Counted from the first letter of the stretch, positions 9,199 through 18,860 are shown. The stretch is DNA of 64,000 bases from Glutamicibacter sp. PS (GCA_031317595.1 JANCMB010000001.1:2297610-2361609), one strand, 5' to 3'. Notes: generated from the letters alone by a model not told the origin. A program made the numbers and translations.

Positions 9199-9240
9199 CA
9201 ACACCCCGGAAGATCGCTTTCGCGATCATCCGGGGTGTTG
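9199..9240 (-). terminator. Terminator of the tRNA-Ser gene
   Basis: A 12-bp outer stem (9199-9210 with 9229-9240) encloses a second stem GATCGC/GCGATC with a TTTC loop. On the minus strand a T-rich stretch follows. It lies just beyond the 3' end of the tRNA. Confidence 0.8.
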
Positions 9241-9247
9241 ACTTCGG

Positions 9248-9332
9248 CGGAGGATAGGGGATTTGAACCCCTGAGGGCGTTAACCCAACACGCGTTCCAG
9301 GCGTGCGCCATAGGCCGCTAGGCGAATCCTCC
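9248..9332 (-). tRNA. tRNA-Ser (anticodon GGA)
   Basis: On the minus strand the acceptor arms GGAGGAT and ATCCTCC pair, followed by discriminator G. The anticodon stem CACGC/GCGTG holds the loop CTGGAAC, giving anticodon GGA. A long variable arm (about 17 nt) and the T-arm GGGGTTCAAATCCCC complete a class II tRNA of 85 nt. The CCA end is not encoded. It decodes UCC/UCU serine codons. Confidence 0.97.
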
Positions 9333-9517
9333 TCAGTGCTCCGTAGAGCAGGTTCCAGCATACCGAAGATTTTCCCCAATCACGAATCGGACGGTCGCGC
9401 TTACCTCTCCGCGCGAATCCCTCACCAAAATCCGCGGTATTCCGCGGCCAATCCCCCTGCGTCCACCAGTTCAGGACTCGAAACCAAACTGTCGGTAGTG
9501 ATCTGGATCATAGAAGT

Positions 9518-11041
9518 ATGAGTAAACGAGAGGTATTTCACAGCGATGATGATCCGCATCGCCTGCATATCACTCCACCGGGTAGCCGCGAATACACCGC
9601 GCGCGACGGTACTTGGTCTGCAGAGATTGAAAGCGATCGCGTGTTTGGCACTCTGCTGGACACGGCAACCAAACTGCGTGACATGGGTGCGCCAACCACG
9701 GCGGCCGAAGGCTTGTCTCGCCTCGAAACCATCGGGCGACTCAGGAGCATGATCGACGCCGCCGAGGCGATGCTCCTTTCCGATAGCTTCGAACTATCAA
9801 TCCGCGAAGCCGAAGTTCAACGGACGGACCCATTGATCCCCGATGAGTTACTTCGCGAAAAATCAGCCGAATGCTACGGCGTTAATCCCAGCGAGGAACC
9901 AACAATACGCTCGTCGTTCGTCGCCGAAGCCGCCGGCGCCGTGCGGGTCAGCGAACGATCCATGCAAACAAAGCTGATGACCGCCGAAGGTCTACGCTCG
10001 CTTTGCCCGGATACTTTCAACGCGCTGGCCAGAGCAGCCATAACCGGCAAGAGCGCCCAAGAAATTGTGCGGCATGCCCAAGATTTGCTCCCTGAAGATG
10101 TGGAGCAGATGGAAAAGGTTCTGTTGCCAATTGCGCACACAGCTTCGGACCAAACGGTTTCCAACCGGGCCCGCAAGATGCGAGATCGGCTCCATCCGCA
10201 GCCGGTCGAGGAACGTCATGAACAGGTACGCGAGGCACGTTCGGTTGTCTGGTGGCCCGAGGATGACGGGATGGCGGTACTTCGGGCCTATATGCCAGCC
10301 GAGGACGTTCTAGCCATCGTCAACACCATCAATTGGCACGCTGGAGCACATCGTGATCCCGACGATCAGCGAAGTGACCAGCAGCTACGGGTAGACATCC
10401 TCCGTGATGCGCTCCTCGACGGCTGGCCGGAACGTGCCGGCACGCCACTTAAGCCGAGGGTAGCCATCACCATTCCAGCGGTGGAGATGCTGGCTGATCC
10501 AAAGCGGACCCTTGCGGATCTCGAGGGTTATGGACCCATTCCATTGGGTGCCGCACTCAAGCTCACCGAGCAGGCGCCGTCCTTTCTGAAGGTTCTCACA
10601 GATCCATGGACCGGTGCGGTTATAGATGTCGGCCGAACTCGTTACCGTCCACCACAGGCACTGCGCGATTTGGTGCGTTACCGTGATCAAACTTGCCAGT
10701 TCCCCGGATGTAATCGGCTTCCGGAACGAAGCGAGATCGACCATATCGACGACTGGGCCAAAGGCGGCGGTACTACACGGAAGAACTGTCGATTGCTTTG
10801 CAAGCAGCATCAGATGTTCAAGCACGCCTTGGGCTGGCAGGTGGTCTACCTGCCCGACGGCTCTGCCGAATGGCGTTCACCCCATGAGGTGGTCATGTTC
10901 GAAGTTCCTGGAAGCATCACGACACCTCAGGTTTTCGGTCAACGAGATGAGCCACCAGCAATGTTGCCGGTGGTAAAACTCGACGGTCGGACCCGTCAAG
11001 CACTGGGGTGGCATGACGGCGAGGCTCAGGAGGCAGGATAG
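9518..11041 (+). CDS. DUF222/HNH endonuclease domain protein
   Basis: A 507-residue protein with an N-terminal all-helical DUF222-type region (about 30-330). A C-terminal HNH nuclease module follows: CQFPGCNRLPERSEIDHIDDWAKGG with downstream CRLLCKQHQMFKH, giving the paired Cys and His/Asn/His residues of the fold. This is the multi-copy actinobacterial 13E12-repeat family, thought to be mobile or selfish, with no defined cellular role. The codon bias looks slightly less GC-rich than flanking genes. It sits between tRNA-Ser and the SRP RNA, a plausible insertion next to a tRNA; no attachment repeats were seen. Confidence 0.88.
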   Translation: MSKREVFHSDDDPHRLHITPPGSREYTARDGTWSAEIESDRVFGTLLDTATKLRDMGAPTTAAEGLSRLETIGRLRSMIDAAEAMLLSDSFELSIREAEVQRTDPLIPDELLREKSAECYGVNPSEEPTIRSSFVAEAAGAVRVSERSMQTKLMTAEGLRSLCPDTFNALARAAITGKSAQEIVRHAQDLLPEDVEQMEKVLLPIAHTASDQTVSNRARKMRDRLHPQPVEERHEQVREARSVVWWPEDDGMAVLRAYMPAEDVLAIVNTINWHAGAHRDPDDQRSDQQLRVDILRDALLDGWPERAGTPLKPRVAITIPAVEMLADPKRTLADLEGYGPIPLGAALKLTEQAPSFLKVLTDPWTGAVIDVGRTRYRPPQALRDLVRYRDQTCQFPGCNRLPERSEIDHIDDWAKGGGTTRKNCRLLCKQHQMFKHALGWQVVYLPDGSAEWRSPHEVVMFEVPGSITTPQVFGQRDEPPAMLPVVKLDGRTRQALGWHDGEAQEAG

Positions 11042-11125
11042 TCATTTCCTCGGAAACGTCGCTGAGAGCAACCGCGCCTCACTCGATTTCCGTTCACCGC
11101 GAGTGGTCGGGTAAACTTCTTAATC

Positions 11126-11213
11126 GACCCCTCGTGTGGTGTCATCCTGTTGAACTCCCCCAGGACCGGAAGGTAGCAAGGGTAGATGGGCTCTGGCAGG
11201 TGCATGAGGGGTC
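11126..11213 (+). ncRNA. ffs: Signal recognition particle RNA, small bacterial type (4.5S)
   Basis: The terminal helix pairs GACCCCTC (11126-11133) with GAGGGGTC (11206-11213). The interior carries the hallmark TGTTGAACTCCCCCAGG and GGAAGGTAGCAAGGG strands of SRP domain IV, which bind Ffh and FtsY. A short T-run follows. The 88-nt length fits the small SRP RNA of Actinobacteria. The position just upstream of dnaX-recR is common in this group. Confidence 0.95.
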
Positions 11214-11246
11214 TTTGACTTTTCTAGCAATCCGAATGGAGTCGTT

Positions 11247-12167
11247 GTGGGCGCTGGACGTTTCGCCCCCAGCCCGTCTGGGCCGCTCCACATTGGAAAT
11301 TTGCGCACCGCAATTCTTGCGTGGCTTTTCGCCCGCTCCACTGGCCGCGAATTTCTGCTCCGCATCGAAGACCTAGATCGTGCACGTGCCGGAGCGCAGG
11401 AGCAACAACTTCACGAGCTTGAAGCCGTAGGCCTGGAATTCGACGGCCCGCTCGTCGTGCAGAATGACCGCCGCGCGGTCTATCACGCGGCGGTAGACAA
11501 CCTGCGCGCCCGTCATCTTGTTTACGAATGCTACTGCACGCGCAAAGACATCGCGCAGGCAGCCAGCGCGCCTCATGCTGCCCCCGGTGCTTACCCCGGG
11601 ACTTGCCGCAACTTATCTGACGCCCAACGCGCCGAAAAATCACGATCCCGTCCCGCAGCTATTCGCCTTCGTTCCGAGGTTTCCGAGTTCACCATTCAGG
11701 ATGAGTTATCGGGCGAAGTGACGGCTCCCGTCGATGACTTCGTGCTTCTTCGAAATGACGGTACCCCTGCCTACAATCTTGCAGTAGTAGTAGACGACGG
11801 AGAGTACGGAATCGATCAAGTCGTCCGTGGTGACGACTTGCTCTCATCGGCACCGCGACAGGCATACTTGGCCCAGCTTTTGGGGTATGAAATTCCGCAT
11901 TACGCTCATGTCCCCATGGCTCTCAACGCTCAAGGGCAGCGGCTGGCCAAAAGAGACGGCGCGGTAACGCTCGAAGACCTTTCCGAGAAAGGTATAGATC
12001 CCCGATTCGTGAGGTTCGGCTTGCTAGAGTCATTGAGCCTACCGGGCGCCTCGTTAGAGGCGGCCTTGGCCGCTTTCGACCCAGCGCGGCTGCCACGTGA
12101 ACCGTGGATAGTCGAGCCAGATGAATTTGTTCACCAGTTGATGCCGCGGGCATCGCACAACGGATAG
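11247..12167 (+). CDS. gluQ: Glutamyl-Q tRNA(Asp) synthetase
   Basis: A 306-residue truncated class I glutamyl-tRNA synthetase paralogue. It begins GRFAPSPSGPLHIGNLRTAILAW, containing the HIGH-type motif HIGN, and has LRIEDLDR. The KMSKS-equivalent is QRLAKRDGAVTL. The C-terminal anticodon-binding domain of GltX is absent, as expected for GluQRS, which attaches Glu to queuosine in tRNA-Asp. A zinc-site region with YECYCTRKDI is present. The GTG start is the only in-frame start before the motif. It ends 9 nt before dnaX. Confidence 0.9.
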   Translation: MGAGRFAPSPSGPLHIGNLRTAILAWLFARSTGREFLLRIEDLDRARAGAQEQQLHELEAVGLEFDGPLVVQNDRRAVYHAAVDNLRARHLVYECYCTRKDIAQAASAPHAAPGAYPGTCRNLSDAQRAEKSRSRPAAIRLRSEVSEFTIQDELSGEVTAPVDDFVLLRNDGTPAYNLAVVVDDGEYGIDQVVRGDDLLSSAPRQAYLAQLLGYEIPHYAHVPMALNAQGQRLAKRDGAVTLEDLSEKGIDPRFVRFGLLESLSLPGASLEAALAAFDPARLPREPWIVEPDEFVHQLMPRASHNG

Positions 12168-12176
12168 GGTACCGGT

Positions 12177-15100
12177 GTGAGTACAGCGCTTTACCGCAGA
12201 TATCGTCCCGACACCTTTGCCGACGTTATCGGGCAAGAGCATGTGACCGCTCCCCTGATGACCGCGCTGGAAAAGAACCGCGTCAATCACGCCTACCTAT
12301 TTTCCGGCCCCCGTGGTTGCGGTAAAACCACCAGCGCGCGCATCTTGGCGCGATGCTTGAACTGCGCCGAGGGCCCCACCGCAACTCCTTGCGGAACCTG
12401 CCCCAGCTGCCGTGACCTGGCCAGCGGCGGCCCCGGTTCGCTCGATGTCATCGAAATCGATGCTGCAAGCCATGGCGGTGTCGAAGACGCACGCGATCTA
12501 CGCGAACGCGCAACCTTTGCGCCCTCGCGCGACCGCTTCAAAATATTCATCATTGACGAAGCCCACATGGTCACCCCTGCCGGCTTCAACGCATTGTTGA
12601 AGATCGTTGAAGAGCCGCCGGCGCACATTAAGTTCATCTTCGCGACCACCGAGCCGGACAAGGTCATCGGCACCATCCGGTCACGCACCCACCATTACCC
12701 TTTCCGTTTGGTGCCACCCGAGGCGCTCTTGGCCTACCTGCAGTTGCTCTGTGAGCGCGAGAACGTGCCCGTCTCTGACGGGGTACTCCCCTTGGTTATC
12801 CGTGCCGGTGGTGGTTCGGTACGCGATACGCTTTCGGTGCTCGATCAGCTCATGGCCGGCGCGGGAGCAAACGGCGTCGATTACGAGATGGCCACCTCGT
12901 TGCTGGGCTTTACGCATGCGACCTTGCTCGATGATGTCACCGAGGCACTACGCTCGGCAGACGGGGCCGCACTCTTTGGTGCCATTGATCGGATTGTGCA
13001 AAGCGGTCAAGACCCGCAACGATTTGTCGAAGATCTTCTGGAACGCCTGCGCGACATGATTATTGCCAAGGCCGTGCCCGAGGGACTCGAAAAGATTCTG
13101 CGTGCTACTCCGGCTGATCAGCTCGATATTCTACGTGAACAGTCCGCGCAGGTTGGCTCGGCCGAAATCAGCCGCTGGGCCGACGTCACCAACCAGGCGC
13201 TGAGCGATATGACCGGAGCAACCAGTCCGCGCCTGCACCTCGAACTGTTGGCAGCGCGGTTGCTCCTACCCGCCGCTGATCAGTCCGAACGCTCGCTTGC
13301 AGCACGCCTTGATCGCTTAGAACGCCATGCCATGACCGGTGGCGGGTTGCCGGAGCTGGGTGATGATCTGGCTGCGGACGCCGCGGCTTCTTCACCGACC
13401 GCCCCGGCTCCCGGCGTTGTGCGCAAGGGTGCCGCCGCGGTGCGTGAAGCGCTGGCGGCCGCCAAGGCTGGTGCCCCCGAAGCACAACCGGCAGCTGCCG
13501 CGCCCCAACAGAACGAAGCACCCTCGGCTCCCGCAGCTCCACAACCGGCGGCGCCGCAACCTGTTGCGTCGCAACCTGCGGCACCTGCTCAGGAACCCAC
13601 TGCATCCGCCAACGCGAGCCCAGATCCGGCTCACCGAGAGCCACAGCCGCAGCAGCCCAGCGAAAATTCAGCGCAGCCCGACGCCGACGGACCGCTAGAC
13701 CCGGAAGCTAATCGTTCGTTGAATCAGGGAACGGACGCGGATTGGGGTGCCACCTGGGGGCCAAAGGACGAAGGTACGCCGGTGACAACACCTGTGCAGC
13801 CTGGGCCCAGCGTCCCGGCCGAACGCCCAGACGGGGTTTCGCCCTTCAGCCTAGTTCCCGACCCCGACGAAGATCTGTCCTTCGGCACAGGCGTCTCAAT
13901 CGACGATGTTAAGCAGAACCCTGCCATGGCAGAGTTCGCGCGACGAGCCGCGGCGAATCGCCCACAGTCCGCACCGAAGCAGAACCAAACCTCGCAAGCA
14001 CCACAGCAAGGTCAGTCTGCCGCTGGCATGAACCAACCACAGCACGATCACGCCGCCGAAGCGCAGCGTCAACAGCAGGTTGAACAACAGCGTCAGGCCG
14101 AGGAAGCCGCCCGACGCGAGGCCGCCGAACGCGAAGTAGCCCAACGCGCCGAGGCCCAGCGACAAGCGGAAGAAGCGGCACGACGCGAAGCCGAACAGCG
14201 CGCCGAAGTCGAGCGCCAACAGCAGGCCGAAGCCCAGCGACAGGCCGAGGAAGCCGCCCGACGCGAGGCCGCCGAACGCGAAGCAGCCCAACGCGCCGAG
14301 GCCCAGCGGCAAGCGGAAGAATCCGCACGTCAAGAAGCGGCACGACGTGAAGCTGAAGCGCGCGCGGAGGCCCAGCGTCAGCAGCACGTTGAACCACAGC
14401 GGCAGGTCGCGGCCCCGCAGGCTCCTAATATGGCGCAGCCGCAACAGCAGGGCCAGCCGCAGCAGCAAGGCCAGGCTCCATCGGGCTCTGGCGTGCAGGC
14501 GTTCCAGCAGGCGTGGCCTAGCATTCTGCAACAACTGCAATCCAGCTCGCGGGTTCTGCACTCGATGGTGGCTAACTACGCCACGATCGCCGGATTCGAC
14601 GGACGCACGTTGACCCTCGCGTTCAATAACAAGGGGCCGCTCAACAACCTCAACAACCGTCCCGACATGATGCAGTTGTTGACCAACGTTGTGTCGCAAA
14701 CGGCCCAGCGGCAAGTGAATATTGTGCTCACGGAGGGCGGCTCGGCTCCGGGCGGTGGTGGCAACCCAAAAGGTGATCGCCGGCCCGAGCCGGCGCGTTC
14801 AGTAGCCACCGCACCGGCTGCTCCGGCGCCTCAGGGCGCCAGCGATTCAACTCCGGCACCTAGTAGAGCCCCAGAAGCGTCACGCCCAGCGCCTTCCCGG
14901 CCAACGGCACCGACGACAAGCGGTCCCTACGGCGAGGCCCCCTACCCGGACGAGCCTCCGTTCGACGAGTACTACGACGCGCCACCTGCGGGAGGCGATC
15001 CTTACGGGTACCCGGATCCGGTGGCACCTGCCGAACAGACGCAACGTCCCACCGATTCAGTGTCCGCACTGCGTCTGGTAGCGAAAACCGAACCGGCCGC

Positions 15101-15854
15101 TGCCCCGGCGCCGAGCCGTGCTCCGCGTAGTTTCGATGGACCCCCGGTGGCGCCGAAGCCGGTGATGACGGCTGGCATGGCCGCGCGCACTGCCGAACAG
15201 GCAGGACGCCCCACCATCGAGCGCCCTGTCTCCGCAACACCACTGCATCCAGGCAGCACCACCGATACGTTCGCGGCCATGGCGGTTCCGGCGCCCGAGG
15301 AGCCGACTCCGACCAGAGCTCCGGAATCCGGCACTCCCGCCCGGACCCCGGAGCCAGAGACGCAGGATTCGCACAACGCGGCTCCCCACACGGTAGAGCA
15401 ACCGGCAGCACCTCCGGCACCGGAGAACACCTCGCCTGAACCGCAACGCGATTCCGCGCGCCCTGTGGCACCGCCTAAGCCTGCGGCTAGTGGTTGGGGC
15501 GACCCCGCGCGGTCCGGTCTCGACGTCCAAGCACCATCCGAGTCTGCCCCACGGGCACCGGAGGCGGGCAAAAAACTCAGCCGCTATCAACAGCTCATGA
15601 GCCAGGCGCAGAGTCCGAGCAACGGTGGCAACGTACCCGCGCCGGCCGCCGGCGACTGGGGAGCTCCGGCCCCCACGGCCCCTGTCCCCGAACCGGCTCC
15701 CGAGCCGGAGGACTTCGTACCCAGCGATGACGACATCGCCGTAGAGGACTCAGCCCTTATCGGCGTTCCGGCCATCGAGCGGTTGCTCGAGGGTGTAGTC
15801 ATCGAACAACGCGATGTTAACGGCAACGTGGTGGAGATTAACCGCGGCCTTTAA
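12177..15854 (+). CDS. dnaX: DNA polymerase III subunits gamma/tau, with very long low-complexity tail
   Basis: The clamp-loader ATPase. The N-terminal 370 residues are canonical: Walker A GPRGCGKTT at 44-52, zinc-binding Cys at 63, 72, 75 and 78, a DEAH-type Walker B (IIDEAHM) and the SRC region TIRSRTHHY. Residues about 375 to the end are Ala/Pro/Gln-rich, with a charged coiled-coil segment of QRQAEEAARREAAERE-type repeats (about 620-745). A recognisable tau-like domain (AFQQAWPSILQQLQSSSRVLHSMV) follows near 776. At 1225 aa it is much longer than E. coli DnaX (643 aa). GTG start; recR follows. Confidence 0.95.
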   Translation: MSTALYRRYRPDTFADVIGQEHVTAPLMTALEKNRVNHAYLFSGPRGCGKTTSARILARCLNCAEGPTATPCGTCPSCRDLASGGPGSLDVIEIDAASHGGVEDARDLRERATFAPSRDRFKIFIIDEAHMVTPAGFNALLKIVEEPPAHIKFIFATTEPDKVIGTIRSRTHHYPFRLVPPEALLAYLQLLCERENVPVSDGVLPLVIRAGGGSVRDTLSVLDQLMAGAGANGVDYEMATSLLGFTHATLLDDVTEALRSADGAALFGAIDRIVQSGQDPQRFVEDLLERLRDMIIAKAVPEGLEKILRATPADQLDILREQSAQVGSAEISRWADVTNQALSDMTGATSPRLHLELLAARLLLPAADQSERSLAARLDRLERHAMTGGGLPELGDDLAADAAASSPTAPAPGVVRKGAAAVREALAAAKAGAPEAQPAAAAPQQNEAPSAPAAPQPAAPQPVASQPAAPAQEPTASANASPDPAHREPQPQQPSENSAQPDADGPLDPEANRSLNQGTDADWGATWGPKDEGTPVTTPVQPGPSVPAERPDGVSPFSLVPDPDEDLSFGTGVSIDDVKQNPAMAEFARRAAANRPQSAPKQNQTSQAPQQGQSAAGMNQPQHDHAAEAQRQQQVEQQRQAEEAARREAAEREVAQRAEAQRQAEEAARREAEQRAEVERQQQAEAQRQAEEAARREAAEREAAQRAEAQRQAEESARQEAARREAEARAEAQRQQHVEPQRQVAAPQAPNMAQPQQQGQPQQQGQAPSGSGVQAFQQAWPSILQQLQSSSRVLHSMVANYATIAGFDGRTLTLAFNNKGPLNNLNNRPDMMQLLTNVVSQTAQRQVNIVLTEGGSAPGGGGNPKGDRRPEPARSVATAPAAPAPQGASDSTPAPSRAPEASRPAPSRPTAPTTSGPYGEAPYPDEPPFDEYYDAPPAGGDPYGYPDPVAPAEQTQRPTDSVSALRLVAKTEPAAAPAPSRAPRSFDGPPVAPKPVMTAGMAARTAEQAGRPTIERPVSATPLHPGSTTDTFAAMAVPAPEEPTPTRAPESGTPARTPEPETQDSHNAAPHTVEQPAAPPAPENTSPEPQRDSARPVAPPKPAASGWGDPARSGLDVQAPSESAPRAPEAGKKLSRYQQLMSQAQSPSNGGNVPAPAAGDWGAPAPTAPVPEPAPEPEDFVPSDDDIAVEDSALIGVPAIERLLEGVVIEQRDVNGNVVEINRGL
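14094..14324 (+). repeat. 147-bp direct repeat within dnaX
   Basis: An approximately 84-bp block starting at 14094 recurs at 14241 with only a few substitutions, a period of 147 bp (49 codons). It encodes the AEEAARREAAERE coiled-coil repeat of DnaX. In-frame unit gain or loss here would change the tail length without breaking the gene. Confidence 0.8.
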
Positions 15855-15950
15855 CCCAAACCGTCGTGGTGAGACAATACAGTCAAGACCGCGATACTTT
15901 ACAGCGGTGGGAACTCCCACCGCGCGGTAACCGAAAGGAATGTGGCACAG

Positions 15951-16613
15951 GTGTACGAAGGCGCAGTGCAGGAATTGATCGACGAGCTCGGTCGCTTGCC
16001 TGGCATCGGCCCAAAGTCGGCCCAACGCATCGCCTTCCATATTCTGGATTCCGACGCGCAGGAAATGACGAAGCTGGCCGCGGCGATCCAGACGGTTAAG
16101 GAGAAGGTGAAGTTCTGCACCATCTGCTTCAACATCTCCGAGCAGGAGACCTGTGCCATCTGCCGCGACGAACGCCGCGACGGTAGCAAGATCTGCATCG
16201 TCGAGGAGTCAAAGGACGTGTTGGCCATTGAGCGAACGAGGGCCTTTAACGGTCTTTACCACGTCCTCGGCGGCTCGATTAATCCGATGCAGGGCATCGG
16301 CCCGGAACAATTGCGCATCCGCGAACTTCTCTCCCGCTTGGGTGATGAGTCGATCACCGAATTGATCCTGGCCACCGACCCCAACCTCGAGGGCGAGGCA
16401 ACCGCCACCTATTTGGTGCGCACCCTGCGTCCACTGGGTATCGAAATTTCCCGGCTGGCCTCGGGCCTTCCGGTCGGCGGAGACCTGGAGTATGCCGACG
16501 AGGTCACCTTGGCACGTGCCTTTGAGGGGCGCCGGCTGGCCGGTAGCGGCGCAGCTCCCGCCGCCTCAAAAGACACCGACTTTGAGGTGTCTACCGCATC
16601 CTCCGACGGATAG
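15951..16613 (+). CDS. recR: Recombination protein RecR
   Basis: A 220-residue RecR that works with RecF/RecO to load RecA on gapped DNA. It has the N-terminal helix-hairpin-helix ([19 protein letters not shown]) and a four-Cys zinc finger ([18 protein letters not shown]). The Toprim domain ([16 protein letters not shown], then [14 protein letters not shown]) and the Walker-B-like C-terminus follow. I chose the GTG at 15951 (product [13 protein letters not shown]...), with AAGGAA about 10 nt upstream; a GTG 9 nt earlier is too close to that SD. It follows dnaX by about 96 nt with no ybaB/ebfC between them. Confidence 0.95.
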   Translation: MYEGAVQELIDELGRLPGIGPKSAQRIAFHILDSDAQEMTKLAAAIQTVKEKVKFCTICFNISEQETCAICRDERRDGSKICIVEESKDVLAIERTRAFNGLYHVLGGSINPMQGIGPEQLRIRELLSRLGDESITELILATDPNLEGEATATYLVRTLRPLGIEISRLASGLPVGGDLEYADEVTLARAFEGRRLAGSGAAPAASKDTDFEVSTASSDG

Positions 16614-16621
16614 TCTGCCCG

Positions 16622-17638
16622 CTATTTGCGCAGCGTTGAGCCTCTTGCGCGAAATTTTGCGCGGCAACGACGCGGCCCGCTACTTACCTGCCCGGAGATC
16701 TGTTCGAGCAACAAGTCCAACGCGTCGGCACAGACTACGTCCGGATTTAGTTGTACGGCGCTGATGGCCGGGCGGCTGAAGCGTGCCGATTCCGCGTCCG
16801 ACCCGGTGGCCACCAGAAGGTCGTGGGGCACTCGAAGCCCGAGATCGGTGGCCGCGTGCAACACCCCGCAGGCATGGCGGGCGGTCATGGCGTAGATGGC
16901 GTCGACGCTTCCCTCGCCTAAAATTCGGGGCAGGAGCTCTGCCGCGCCGCCTACTCCACTGGCTTCGGCTAGACGATACACTCGCGGCGATAGGTCGTAT
17001 TTGTGGCACCAGCTCAGATAAGCACGCTCGCTGTCGATATTCCACGCGTTTTCATCGGCTCCGCGGAGCAGGACCGGGTGGCGTGCACCCTGTCGGCGTA
17101 GGTGTTCGAGCACGTGGGTACAGCTTTCTGCGTCGTCCTCGGAAGCCCAGGCGGTAAATTCCGGTCGGTCGGGGTCGGCCCCGACGGTGACATAAGGAAT
17201 GCCGCGGTTTCGAAGTAGCTCAACCACCGGATCGGCACGATGTGGGGATATCACCACGTAGCCGTCTAGGGCGAAAGAAATGGTCGGAATATTCGTTCCG
17301 GTCAAATCCGGGAGGATCATCGGGGCGTAGCCTCGCTGTAGTGCGAGAGCGCTCATCGTACTGAGTGTGTGGCTAAAGGCGTCGACTCCCGGATGGAAGT
17401 ACTCTCCCAAGACGTCCAGCGATCGATAAACCACCCCAATGGATCCGAGGGGCGCGTTGCGCAGTCCACGAGCTAGCGCGTCGGCTTGGTATCCAATGCG
17501 GGCTGCGGTGTGGATGATTCGCTCTCGAGTCTGTTCACTGAGCGTCCCCTTGCCGTTCAGGGCATGCGAAACGGCCGTTATCGAGACGTTTGCGGCGCGC
17601 GCCACATCGTGAATCGTCGTCTTTTTAGCCCGCGCCAT
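16622..17638 (-). CDS. LacI-family transcriptional regulator
   Basis: A 338-residue repressor. The N-terminal LacI HTH and hinge are clear (TTIHDVARAANVSITAVSHALNGKG, then ARIGYQADALARGLRN), followed by a periplasmic-binding-like sensor domain to the C-terminus. The ATG has GAGAGG about 7 nt upstream. It is divergent from the C45 hydrolase/MHS transporter operon, and a perfect 16-bp palindrome with central CG lies in the shared promoter region. It most likely represses that operon and itself. The inducer is unknown, probably the hydrolase substrate or product. Confidence 0.92.
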   Translation of the reverse strand: MARAKKTTIHDVARAANVSITAVSHALNGKGTLSEQTRERIIHTAARIGYQADALARGLRNAPLGSIGVVYRSLDVLGEYFHPGVDAFSHTLSTMSALALQRGYAPMILPDLTGTNIPTISFALDGYVVISPHRADPVVELLRNRGIPYVTVGADPDRPEFTAWASEDDAESCTHVLEHLRRQGARHPVLLRGADENAWNIDSERAYLSWCHKYDLSPRVYRLAEASGVGGAAELLPRILGEGSVDAIYAMTARHACGVLHAATDLGLRVPHDLLVATGSDAESARFSRPAISAVQLNPDVVCADALDLLLEQISGQVSSGPRRCRAKFRARGSTLRK

Positions 17639-17700
17639 CTAGGAACCTCTCTTTTCTCCCTGATCAACGGCTAGTTAAATTTACCCTTTCGAACTCGTTG

Positions 17701-17716
17701 TATAAAACGTTTTATA
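17701..17716. promoter_or_regulatory. Perfect LacI-type operator
   Basis: TATAAAACGTTTTATA is a perfect 16-bp palindrome with the central CG step typical of LacI/GalR-family operators. It lies 63 nt before the lacI-type gene start and 74 nt before the C45 gene start, in an AT-rich stretch of an otherwise GC-rich region. Confidence 0.8.
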
Positions 17717-17789
17717 TCCTTAACGTGTAATTCAGTTCACTGGCACCGGGCATCACAGGCAAGATGCACACCCTAGAAAAGAGCACTGA

Positions 17790-18860
17790 ATGCGCCTTCA
17801 CAGCTTCCGCACCACCACCGTTGACCCCGCCGCGCGCGGTCAAGAACTCGCAGCTCGCTTCGGCACCCTAATCACGCGAAACGTCCAAGACTACCTATTG
17901 CACTTCTCCGCAAAGTCAATCCCAGAGACTCAGGTACGAAGCACCGCGGAAAATTGCTTCGAGGCACTACATGAATGGGACGCCGGGCTGGCCCTAGAAC
18001 TGCGCGCGCAAGCCGAGGCACTAGAGATCGAGCTCTGGCAACTGTCCGCCTTGAATGCACGCACCGAGGTGCTCGCGGCGGCCGAGCCCAGCCGTGAAGG
18101 AGAGTGCTCCACGAGCGCGTTTCTGTCCGGGCGCGGTGCACCGGTGACCTTACAGACGTGGGACTGGCATCCGCACCTCGCGGCCGACGGGTTGCTCCAC
18201 GAACTCGAATGCGCTGGCTCGCGTCGCGTCAAGCAATTCACGGAATTTGGCATCAACGGGAAGATCGGAGTGAACTCCGACGGACTAGGCCTACACTTCA
18301 ATATCCTTGCCCACGCCACGGACCATCCGGGCGGCGGCGTGCCCGTTCACTCCATTGCACGCTCGGTTCTCGAGCGCGCAACCACTCTCGATGAGGCAAT
18401 TGACCTTACCGCCGACGCGTCGGTCTGCGCCTCAACGGTACTCACCGTGGTCACTGGGGGCGACCGCCCGGAAGTTGCGAGCCTCGAATTCAGCCCGCTT
18501 GGCCAGCGCGTAGTCAACCGCACCGACAACGGCTGGGCGCTTCATACCAACCATTTCCTCGATGCCGGACTCTTCAGCCAAGATGTCATGCCCGCCGATT
18601 CCACCACTGCAGAACGCTATGACTACCTGAGCGAGCGCACTTCAGGCGCGGCGGCCAATTCCACCGCGGAGCTGCTCGACTTGCTGGCCAGCGGACCCGA
18701 TGAACAACCGCTGCTCTGCATGGCTCCGGAGCCCGGGAAACCCGCCACCGAACAGTGGGAAACCCTACTGAGCATCGGCCTAGACACCGATAACTTCACA
18801 CTGCAGTACTCGAACACAAACCCCGACCTCGCCAGCCGAGACGGCCTGCTCACCTTCTAG
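17790..18860 (+). CDS. C45-family Ntn hydrolase / acyltransferase-like protein
   Basis: A 356-residue protein of the acyl-CoA:6-aminopenicillanic-acid acyltransferase (peptidase C45) family. These are N-terminal-nucleophile amidohydrolases that mature by self-cleavage before a Cys. The candidate nucleophile is Cys106 in REGECSTSAF. Downstream family features include TWDWHP, FGINGKIGVNSDGLGLHFNIL and the LEFSP/NRTDNGWALHTNHFLD segment. It probably hydrolyses an amide or acylated amino compound in the cytosol. The MHS-family transporter begins 14 nt downstream and a LacI regulator is divergent, suggesting import then cleavage of one substrate class. Confidence 0.85.
   Translation: MRLHSFRTTTVDPAARGQELAARFGTLITRNVQDYLLHFSAKSIPETQVRSTAENCFEALHEWDAGLALELRAQAEALEIELWQLSALNARTEVLAAAEPSREGECSTSAFLSGRGAPVTLQTWDWHPHLAADGLLHELECAGSRRVKQFTEFGINGKIGVNSDGLGLHFNILAHATDHPGGGVPVHSIARSVLERATTLDEAIDLTADASVCASTVLTVVTGGDRPEVASLEFSPLGQRVVNRTDNGWALHTNHFLDAGLFSQDVMPADSTTAERYDYLSERTSGAAANSTAELLDLLASGPDEQPLLCMAPEPGKPATEQWETLLSIGLDTDNFTLQYSNTNPDLASRDGLLTF

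Noticed and set aside
13896-14714. Minus-strand frame opposite the dnaX repeat region with Leu/Phe-rich repeats that look membrane-like
   Set aside because: It is the antisense reading of the Glu/Ala/Arg coiled-coil codons; the hydrophobicity is an artefact.
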